Below, one piece after another: positions 1 through 4,030 of a DNA stretch of 6,215 nucleotides. The first letter of the stretch is position 1. Each line of letters opens with the position of its first letter. The translations under genes and the position numbers were made by a program. Under the pieces are notes generated by a model, which worked only from the letters and a program-made list of their open reading frames with translations, was not told the origin of the DNA and made no database searches. The stretch comes from an uncultured Actinomycetes bacterium (lineage in GTDB: Bacteria; Actinomycetota; Actinomycetes; Nanopelagicales; Nanopelagicaceae): assembly GCA_903892335.1 (NCBI GenBank), contig CAITID010000090.1, positions 1 to 6,215 of the forward strand, in the 5' to 3' direction.

Positions 1-687
1 CCAGGTTGAGTTTGCAGATACTTCAACAGTAGCACCAAATAATCGCAACATGGCAATAGTCATATCAATGTGTGGTTGCGATGGCAGGGTTTTACCGATG
101 TGCTTTACGGTAATACCCAACTCAGTAGCTGGTGCAAGTAGAAGTAATGCAGATACAAATTGACTTGATGAGGAGGCATCAATTTCTACAATTCCACCCT
201 TAACCTTTCCAGCGCCATTAATTGTCATTGGCAGGCGATATTTACTACCATGTTCAATACTTATTCCTAATTGTTCAAGTGCAGTAATTACTGGTGCAAG
301 TGGTCGCTCATGTGATCTGGCATCACCATCAAAGTGAATTAAGCCAGTTGCTAACGCAGCAATTGGCGGTAGAAAGCGCATCACAGTTCCAGCATTGCCA
401 ACATCTATCTGAGTTGGCCCCATTAATTTTTTAGGTGTAACAAGATAATCAAATCCATCATCACTCTTAACTTCATCTATTTGGCAGCCAAGAGAGCGCA
501 ATGCCGCCACCATTAAATCGGTATCACGAGAAGATAGCGGCCGGCGAATAGTGGAAGGGGTTTGGGAGATCGCCGCTAAAATTAAGGCTCGGTTGGTAAC
601 AGATTTAGATCCTGGGATTGTAATAAGCGAATTTATAGTGGCAGCCTGATTCGCCTTATCAATAAAGGGTGCTGGCCAATTTGTCAT
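1..687 (-). CDS. aroA: 3-phosphoshikimate 1-carboxyvinyltransferase (EPSP synthase), N-terminal half, cut by window edge
   Basis: AroA joins shikimate-3-phosphate and phosphoenolpyruvate to make EPSP, the sixth step of the shikimate pathway to aromatic amino acids, in the cytoplasm. I translated the minus strand from the ATG at 687-685: 229 codons are open to the left edge, about half of the usual 430 or so residues. Family motifs appear in order: PGSKSVTNRA at residues 25-34 (Lys28, Ser29 and Arg33 match the substrate-binding Lys, Ser and Arg of E. coli AroA), NAGTVMR at 98-104, SHERPL at 125-130, and SSSSQF at 172-177 for the shikimate-phosphate Ser-Ser-Gln. The start is chosen because a TAGAAT -10 element ends exactly 7 bases before the ATG, as expected for a leaderless message, and because the P-loop-like PGSKS motif falls at the normal distance from the N-terminus. 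It is transcribed divergently from the SRAP gene. The frame is intact and no key residue seen is missing. Confidence 0.96.
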   Translation of the reverse strand, partial: MTNWPAPFIDKANQAATINSLITIPGSKSVTNRALILAAISQTPSTIRRPLSSRDTDLMVAALRSLGCQIDEVKSDDGFDYLVTPKKLMGPTQIDVGNAGTVMRFLPPIAALATGLIHFDGDARSHERPLAPVITALEQLGISIEHGSKYRLPMTINGAGKVKGGIVEIDASSSSQFVSALLLLAPATELGITVKHIGKTLPSQPHIDMTIAMLRLFGATVEVSANSTW

Positions 688-694
688 TGAACTT

Positions 695-700
695 ATTCTA
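695..700 (-). promoter_or_regulatory. Candidate -10 element for a leaderless aroA transcript
   Basis: On the minus strand the hexamer TAGAAT (TANNNT class) is followed by seven bases and then the aroA ATG, so the first transcribed base should be at or next to the start codon. No convincing -35 box is seen 16-18 bases further upstream, and no Shine-Dalgarno sequence fits the aroA start. Leaderless mRNAs with this geometry are common in actinobacteria. The transcription start itself is inference. Confidence 0.55.
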
Positions 701-707
701 CCTGCAA

Positions 708-734
708 TTGAAAGTAGGTGAGATTGAGTAATCT
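708..734 (+). promoter_or_regulatory. Candidate promoter for a leaderless SRAP-gene transcript
   Basis: TTGAAA at 708-713 and TAATCT at 729-734 form a -35/-10 pair with a short 15-base spacer. TAATCT ends seven bases before the ATG at 742, which would make the message leaderless and supports that ATG over the GTG at 718. The -10 is more convincing than the -35. The element lies back to back with the aroA -10 inside a 54-bp gap. Confidence 0.5.
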
Positions 735-741
735 TGTGCAT

Positions 742-1467
742 ATGTGCGGACGCTATGCGATTTCAAGGCAACCCGAGGAGTTAATTGAGGAGTTTGCAAT
801 AACTGCTGGCCATATTGGGCGCACTCTGCCAGCTGATTGGAATATTTCACCAACGAAAGAGATTTATGTAATTAGGAATAATCCTGATGCAAAACGGGAG
901 TTAGCAAATCTTTCATGGGGGTTAATCGCGCCTTGGAGCAAATCAACTGCAGATGCAGTTAAATCACAAAGCTCAGCAATTAATGCACGCACTGAAAGTG
1001 TGGACAGTAAGCCAACTTTTAGGAGTGCATTTAAATACCATCGATGTTTAATTCCAGCAACTGGTTATTATGAATGGGCAACAGAGCTAGGAAAGTATCC
1101 AAGTAAGCAACCATTTTATATTCATAGCAAAACTGAGAAGACTTTAGCCTTTGCCGGAATATATTCCTCCTGGCAGGATGAGAATGGTCTTACAAAGGAG
1201 AGTGCGGCATTAATTACCAGACCAGCTGTAGATTTTCTAGAAATGATTCATCATCGAATGCCGACTTTTCTGCCGAGTGATCGCTGGGATTTTTGGTTAG
1301 ATCATAGAAATAACAATGTCGAAGAGTTACGAGCACTCCTTGAATTTGATAATGAAGCCGCAGGTCTAACTGCAGATCCAGTTTCCACCTTAGTAAATGC
1401 CACTAGGAATAATGGCCCAGAGTTGATTAAACCGATCGAACTAGGTGAGCCACAAACCCTATTTTGA
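742..1467 (+). CDS. SRAP-domain abasic-site DNA-protein crosslink protein (YedK/HMCES family)
   Basis: SRAP proteins form a stable thiazolidine crosslink between their N-terminal Cys and an abasic site in single-stranded DNA, shielding it during replication. The 241-residue product begins Met-Cys-Gly-Arg-Tyr, so removal of the initiator Met exposes Cys2, the crosslinking residue. The other active-site residues are visible: Asn81 and Arg83 in INARTE, Glu111 in GYYEW, and His170 in IHHRMP. WNISPT (33-38) and WGLIAPW (59-65) are further family signatures. I reject the upstream in-frame GTG at 718: it would add eight residues before the Cys, which must be N-terminal, and the ATG at 742 has a leaderless-type -10. 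The length is normal for the family. The gap to sigR is 63 bp with no clear terminator, so readthrough could supply basal sigR message. An SRAP gene beside aroA near sigH/sigR also occurs in M. tuberculosis (Rv3226c). Its biological role here is inferred from the family. Confidence 0.95.
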   Translation: MCGRYAISRQPEELIEEFAITAGHIGRTLPADWNISPTKEIYVIRNNPDAKRELANLSWGLIAPWSKSTADAVKSQSSAINARTESVDSKPTFRSAFKYHRCLIPATGYYEWATELGKYPSKQPFYIHSKTEKTLAFAGIYSSWQDENGLTKESAALITRPAVDFLEMIHHRMPTFLPSDRWDFWLDHRNNNVEELRALLEFDNEAAGLTADPVSTLVNATRNNGPELIKPIELGEPQTLF

Positions 1468-1494
1468 TCTTAGAAACTCCAGCTTTATGGGATC

Positions 1495-1521
1495 GGGAAT
1501 AGATCTGGCTCACAATTTGTT
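1495..1521 (+). promoter_or_regulatory. Predicted SigR-dependent autoregulatory promoter of sigR-rsrA
   Basis: GGGAAT at 1495-1500 and GTT at 1519-1521 are separated by exactly 18 bases, matching the SigR/SigH consensus known from Streptomyces and mycobacteria (GGAAT, about 18 bases, GTT). The match lies directly upstream of sigR, where an autoregulatory promoter is known in those genera. The GTT begins 12 bases before the ATG at 1531, so transcription should start at or very near that ATG. No housekeeping TANNNT box sits at the right place, except TAGAGT at 1522-1527, which is too close to the ATG. Confidence 0.8.
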
Positions 1522-1530
1522 TAGAGTTTT

Positions 1531-2364
1531 ATGCCACAAATTTTGAAGGCAACTTTGCAGCATCAGGCTGGTGCGCCCATGGTGCCTTCAGTTTCTGGGA
1601 GTTTGCAGATGTCTGGCAAGAATTTCGATAAAAACTTTGAGTTTGAATCAACTCCAATCGGAGTAGCCTTTGCTCAAATGAGTGAGTCAAATACTGGTGA
1701 GAAAAAGAATAGCCCGGATCAATCTGGTGGCACCGATTTGATTTTACCTAATGATAATTTGCCAATGGTTGTAGATCGCGATTTGGAATCACAAAATGAG
1801 CGAACAGCTAGATTTGAAAAAGATGCTTTAGTTTTTGCATCAGCGTTATATGGCGCAGCCCTTCGATATACAAAAAAACCACAAGATGCTCAAGATCTTG
1901 TGCAAGATACTTATGCAAAAGCTTTCACAAGTTTTCATCAATTTGAACCTGGCACGAATTTAAAAGCTTGGTTATATCGAATTTTAACAACTACCTTTAT
2001 AAATAATTATCGAAAAGATCAACGCCGCCCACTATTAAGTGGCGGCGAGTTAGAGGATTGGCAGCTTGCAGATGCTGCTTCACACACAAGTGATCTTGGA
2101 AAATCTGCAGAGGATGAAGTTTTAGAAAATATTGCAGATCGTGATGTGAAAGAGGCGCTAGCTGCAATGCCCGAAGAGTTTCGAATGGCGGTATACCTAT
2201 GTGATGTTGAAGGTTTTACCTACAAAGAGATTGCCGAAATTGTCGGCGTACCCACCGGAACTGTGATGTCTCGATTACATCGCGGTCGAAAGTTGTTAAG
2301 ACAATCACTTGCCGAGTACGCCAAAGAGCGCGGCTTCACTGTTAGTGGTGGTGATAAATCATGA
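1531..2364 (+). CDS. sigR: ECF RNA polymerase sigma factor SigR/SigH (thiol-oxidative stress); long form, with a probable internal start at 1678
   Basis: SigR directs RNA polymerase to genes for thioredoxin, mycothiol and proteostasis functions after disulfide stress. Sigma region 2 spans about residues 95-165: RFEKDAL, then the -10-binding stretch DAQDLVQDTYAKAF and NLKAWLYRILTTTFINNYRK. Region 4 covers about 205-262, with the helix-turn-helix in YKEIAEIVGVPTGTVMSRLHRG (231-252). Close similarity to Streptomyces SigR runs from about residue 90 to the end, including EDWQLA and the SRLHRGR motif. The reading frame from ATG 1531 gives 277 residues, about 50 more than usual. The ATG at 1678 (Met50) gives 228, close to the 227 of S. 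coelicolor SigR, and has GGAG at 1660-1663, rather distant at 14 bases. I list the long form because the SigR-type promoter points to 1531; both forms may be made. rsrA follows with an ATGA overlap. The Streptomyces long isoform (SigR') is known to be unstable; whether that holds here is inference. Confidence 0.93.
   Translation: MPQILKATLQHQAGAPMVPSVSGSLQMSGKNFDKNFEFESTPIGVAFAQMSESNTGEKKNSPDQSGGTDLILPNDNLPMVVDRDLESQNERTARFEKDALVFASALYGAALRYTKKPQDAQDLVQDTYAKAFTSFHQFEPGTNLKAWLYRILTTTFINNYRKDQRRPLLSGGELEDWQLADAASHTSDLGKSAEDEVLENIADRDVKEALAAMPEEFRMAVYLCDVEGFTYKEIAEIVGVPTGTVMSRLHRGRKLLRQSLAEYAKERGFTVSGGDKS
1603..1632 (+). promoter_or_regulatory. Weak candidate housekeeping promoter inside the sigR 5' region
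   Basis: TTGCAG (1603-1608) and GATAAA (1627-1632) are separated by 18 bases. A transcript from here would start near 1639, skip the long-form ATG and contain the ATG at 1678, analogous to the constitutive promoter of Streptomyces sigR that yields only the short isoform. Both boxes are poor matches and such pairs arise by chance, so this is a suggestion only. Confidence 0.2.
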
Positions 2365-2774
2365 GTTGCGGAAATCATCACGATGTACCCTGTATCGAAA
2401 TTCAACCATTAATCGTTTTATTTATCGATCACGAAATATTTGATGCTCATCAGTTAGATATTGTCGAGATTCACTTTGGTGAATGTCCACCATGTAGAGG
2501 TGAGATGGAGCGTGAGAACAACTCACTCAAGCTTATGCGAAGTCTGCTTAGCCGATCATGTAATGAATCCGCCCCGCCTTCTTTACATGAGCGATTAATT
2601 GAACAAACCCAACAACTTCACCAAGAGTTAGCTGCTAATGCACAATCGGCTTACTCCCAGAAAAATGCCATAGAGACCACTATTACGGAGACCACTTACA
2701 CAGAAATTTCTATTGATGGGCAAACTCAAATAGAAATTACTCATGAAATTCGTAGAGAGTTTCCACGCGAATAA
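2361..2774 (+). CDS. rsrA: Redox-sensing zinc anti-sigma factor RsrA (RshA-type, ZAS family)
   Basis: RsrA binds reduced-state zinc and sequesters SigR in the cytoplasm; oxidation forms a disulfide, expels zinc and frees SigR. The product begins MSCGNHHDVPC, nearly the same pattern as Streptomyces RsrA, with Cys3, His7 and Cys11. The ZAS signature His-x3-Cys-x2-Cys follows at His38, Cys42 and Cys45. By homology the trigger disulfide is Cys11-Cys45. A further Cys67 lies in RSCNESAPP, where RsrA has its CysCys pair. Its ATG overlaps the sigR TGA (ATGA), implying translational coupling, and it should be co-transcribed from the SigR-type promoter, closing the feedback loop. The length is 137 residues against about 100-105 for RsrA/RshA: residues from about 97 on form an extra tail rich in Thr, Ile and Glu, with a Asp-Gly turn at 119-120, that looks like a beta hairpin. 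There is no membrane segment. Confidence 0.93.
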   Translation: MSCGNHHDVPCIEIQPLIVLFIDHEIFDAHQLDIVEIHFGECPPCRGEMERENNSLKLMRSLLSRSCNESAPPSLHERLIEQTQQLHQELAANAQSAYSQKNAIETTITETTYTEISIDGQTQIEITHEIRREFPRE

Positions 2775-2779
2775 TAAAT

Positions 2780-2800
2780 TAATCACTAATCTTGTGATTA
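2780..2800. promoter_or_regulatory. Dyad enclosing the candidate -10 of the thioesterase-like gene
   Basis: Perfect 7-bp inverted arms TAATCAC (2780-2786) and GTGATTA (2794-2800) flank a 7-base centre. The centre begins with TAATCT (2787-2792), a -10 hexamer lying exactly seven bases before the ATG at 2800. The geometry fits a leaderless promoter whose -10 sits inside a candidate operator; no good -35 box is seen. A dyad of this arm length can occur by chance in a window this size, so the operator reading depends on its location. As RNA the stem would be weak and AT-rich. Confidence 0.4.
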
Positions 2801-3225
2801 TGAAAGCTGAGCAGGTAGTTGGCGTAGTGGGTATGTCCACTATGACGGTGCGCCCCGGTGATACCTCTGTTGCTCAAGGCGTTAATGATCTGCCAGTAGT
2901 TTCTACAAATAATGTTTTAAGTTTGATGGAGAGTGCGTGCAGCGCATCGATAATTGAGTTCTTAGATTTTGGTGAGACCACAATTACTGAGAAATTTACA
3001 TTGGAATTTTCTGGCGCAGTAGGAGTTGGTTCAGAGATTCACGCTACCGCTAGATGTTTAAGCTTTGAAAACAACATATTAATTTTTGAGGTTCAGGTAA
3101 ATCAACATGCGCGCTTAATTGCTAGCGGTCAGGTAACTAGAAAATTTGTTGAGCGAGTTTCATTTATGGCTCGCGCCGCCGCCGAAACAATGGTGGCGGA
3201 GCGTCCACAAAGCTCTGTTTCTTAA
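2800..3225 (+). CDS. Hotdog-fold thioesterase-like protein (FlK/fluoroacetyl-CoA thioesterase-related)
   Basis: The 141-residue product fits the FlK-like hotdog family, dimeric cytoplasmic acyl-CoA thioesterases. The family pattern is seen as TVRPGDTS (16-23), LPVVSTNNVLSLMESAC (31-47) for the central helix, and GAVGVGSEIHATARC (72-86) for the following strand. Thr36 and Glu44, eight residues apart, align with catalytic Thr42 and Glu50 of FlK. By the same ungapped alignment the catalytic His76 falls on Phe70, so activity may differ or be absent. Start choice: ATG 2800 has TAATCT seven bases upstream (leaderless). ATG 2743 would overlap rsrA by 32 bp and add 19 residues without family similarity; ATG 2833 remains possible since the recognisable domain starts near residue 14. 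It lies 25 bp after rsrA and may be read through from the SigR-type promoter as well as from its own. The substrate is unknown. The frame ends one base from the sodN stop. Confidence 0.75.
   Translation: MKAEQVVGVVGMSTMTVRPGDTSVAQGVNDLPVVSTNNVLSLMESACSASIIEFLDFGETTITEKFTLEFSGAVGVGSEIHATARCLSFENNILIFEVQVNQHARLIASGQVTRKFVERVSFMARAAAETMVAERPQSSVS
3176..3199 (+). other. GC-rich hairpin near the 3' end of the thioesterase-like gene
   Basis: CCGCCGCC (3176-3183) can pair with GGTGGCGG (3192-3199), an 8-bp stem with one G-U pair and an 8-base loop, strikingly GC-rich for this window. It encodes part of a run of alanines, and no U-tract follows directly (AGCGTCC comes next), so it is not a typical Rho-independent terminator. 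It could slow RNA polymerase or protect the 3' end, or merely reflect GCC alanine codons. Confidence 0.25.
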
Positions 3226-3226
3226 A

Positions 3227-3637
3227 TTACTTCTTAGTCGCCCAAAAAATCTCAGCGATTTCATCGATCTTGCCAATTAACTTGTCGGCAACAGCAACAT
3301 CATTTGTTCCTTTGCTACCACCGGCGCCAGCTAATTTAGTTGCTTCATTAAATAGTGTGTGAAGTTGTGGGTAGCTTTCAAAATGATTTGGCTTGAAGTA
3401 ATCAGTCCATAACACCCATAAGTGATGTTTAACTAACTCAGAACGTTCCTCTTTGATTGCAACTGCGCGAGATTTAAAATCTGCATCAGCACTTGCGGCA
3501 TACTTTTCCATGCAAGCTTTAACTGATAGTGCTTCGATCTTGGCTTGTGCTGGATCATAAACTCCACAAGGAAGATCGCAGTGAGCAAATACGCTCTCCT
3601 TTGGTTCAAATTTTGCGGTAATGAAAGCCTTAACCAT
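3227..3637 (-). CDS. sodN: Nickel superoxide dismutase precursor (NiSOD)
   Basis: NiSOD converts superoxide to oxygen and hydrogen peroxide; it is a cytoplasmic homohexamer of four-helix bundles in Streptomyces. The nickel hook HCDLPCGVYDPAQAKIEA is intact: after cleavage before the His, the mature chain has His1, Cys2, Asp3, Cys6 and Tyr9 and 118 residues, against 117 in Streptomyces. Downstream KHHLWVLWTDYFKPNHFE and the C-terminal IFWATKK match the family. The start at 3637 is chosen because GGAGG (3647-3643) lies five bases upstream. It gives 136 residues and an 18-residue propeptide ending Phe-Ala before the His. In-frame ATGs at 3661 and 3649 lie before or on that ribosome site and are unlikely. 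The propeptide has no hydrophobic core, so it is not an export signal. The divergent neighbour sodX encodes the processing protease. No copy of the Streptomyces Nur box (TTGCAA repeat) is seen upstream. Confidence 0.97.
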   Translation of the reverse strand: MVKAFITAKFEPKESVFAHCDLPCGVYDPAQAKIEALSVKACMEKYAASADADFKSRAVAIKEERSELVKHHLWVLWTDYFKPNHFESYPQLHTLFNEATKLAGAGGSKGTNDVAVADKLIGKIDEIAEIFWATKK

Positions 3638-3642
3638 CTTTT

Positions 3643-3647
3643 CCTCC
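3643..3647 (-). promoter_or_regulatory. Strong ribosome binding site of sodN
   Basis: GGAGG on the minus strand stands five bases before the ATG at 3637-3635, the best Shine-Dalgarno match in the window. It decides the sodN start against the upstream in-frame ATGs at 3661 and 3649. It also sets sodN apart from the apparently leaderless aroA, SRAP and thioesterase-like genes. Confidence 0.85.
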
Positions 3648-3662
3648 ATTTTTAATTTCATT

Positions 3663-3683
3663 CGGGTAGTGCGAGGATACCCG
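3663..3683. promoter_or_regulatory. Perfect dyad in the sodN-sodX divergent control region
   Basis: CGGGTA (3663-3668) and TACCCG (3678-3683) are perfect inverted arms around a 9-base centre, spanning 21 bp and located midway between the two divergent start codons. The dyad covers the sodX ribosome site (GAGGA in the centre) and a possible sodN -10, TATCCT at 3679-3674 on minus. It could be an operator for both genes, or an RNA hairpin presenting the sodX ribosome site in its loop. It does not resemble the Nur box. Six-bp arms can arise by chance; its position and high GC are what support it. Confidence 0.4.
3673..3677 (+). promoter_or_regulatory. Ribosome binding site of sodX
   Basis: GAGGA lies eight bases before the sodX ATG at 3686, a good Shine-Dalgarno match and spacing. 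It occupies the centre of the 21-bp dyad, so folding of that dyad in RNA would place it in the loop. Confidence 0.65.
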
Positions 3684-3685
3684 TC

Positions 3686-4030
3686 ATGTTGGGATTTAGC
3701 ACGGTCAAGGTTTCAGGTTCTTCAATGTCGCCTACCTTTATGCCGGGTGATTGGTTGTTGGTTAAATCTATAGGTAGTAACTCACACCCAATAAAGATCA
3801 ATAGGGTTTGTTTAATTAATGACCCAGAACGCCCTGGCGTGAAGCTGTTAAAGCGAATAAAAGATGTTGAGGTTAATCAGGTAGCTGGCGATAAGTTTGA
3901 GCACAAATATTGGCTAGAGGGAGACCATCTGGCCAGTACAGATTCGCGCAAGTGGGGCTGGTTAGAAGAGCGTGAAATTATTAGCAGGGTAATTTTTCGC
4001 TACCGAAAAGGAAAACTAATTAACGAGTAA
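3686..4030 (+). CDS. sodX: Nickel-type superoxide dismutase maturation protease SodX (S26 signal-peptidase-like)
   Basis: SodX is the S26-family Ser-Lys peptidase that removes the SodN propeptide to expose the nickel-binding His. The 114-residue product has VSGSSMSPTFMPGDWLLV (9-26), in which Ser13 before Met14 is the predicted nucleophile. LLKRIKDV (54-61) supplies the predicted general base Lys56, and GDH plus SxDSRxxG (79-91) is the third S26 signature. The C-terminal VIFRYRKGK resembles the end of Streptomyces SodX. Unlike LepB there is no membrane anchor, as expected for a cytoplasmic substrate. GAGGA eight bases before the ATG supports the start. The gene is divergent from sodN across 48 bp and overlaps the convergent kgd by 11 bp at its 3' end. 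The function call rests on the S26 motifs together with the sodN neighbour. Confidence 0.93.
   Translation: MLGFSTVKVSGSSMSPTFMPGDWLLVKSIGSNSHPIKINRVCLINDPERPGVKLLKRIKDVEVNQVAGDKFEHKYWLEGDHLASTDSRKWGWLEEREIISRVIFRYRKGKLINE

Noticed and set aside
718..741. Upstream GTG start for the SRAP gene, adding eight residues.
   Set aside because: SRAP chemistry needs Cys at position 2 after Met removal, and the ATG at 742 gives exactly that, with a leaderless-type -10 in front.
1468..1530. Terminator after the SRAP gene.
   Set aside because: I find no stable stem followed by a T-run; the gap is instead taken up by the SigR-type promoter.
1880..1902. Inverted repeat CACAAGAT/ATCTTGTG with a CAAGATCTTG palindrome in sigR.
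   Set aside because: It falls in the conserved sigma region 2 motif with three Gln-Asp pairs encoded as CAAGAT or similar, so the coding sequence explains it.
2220..2405. Open frame on the minus strand across the sigR-rsrA junction, and similar antisense frames in rsrA and kgd.
   Set aside because: They are shadows of well-supported genes on the opposite strand or in other frames and have no recognisable product.
2743..2799. ATG at 2743 as the start of the thioesterase-like gene, overlapping rsrA by 32 bp.
   Set aside because: The added 19 residues show no family similarity, no ribosome site precedes it, and the ATG at 2800 has a well-spaced -10 box.
3003..3027. Second SigR-like promoter, GGAAT (3003-3007) and GTTG after 17 bases.
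   Set aside because: It lies inside the thioesterase-like gene, lacks the GGG of the strong match, has off-consensus spacing and no gene start nearby on that strand.
3638..3720. Search for a Nur box (TTGCAA repeat) controlling sodN as in Streptomyces.
   Set aside because: No such repeat is present in the sodN upstream region; only the unrelated CGGGTA/TACCCG dyad is seen.
3994..4009. TTTTCG-CTAC-CGAAAA hairpin near the sodX/kgd convergent ends, as a bidirectional terminator.
   Set aside because: The stem is short and AT-rich, lies inside sodX coding sequence, and has no U-tract after it on either strand.
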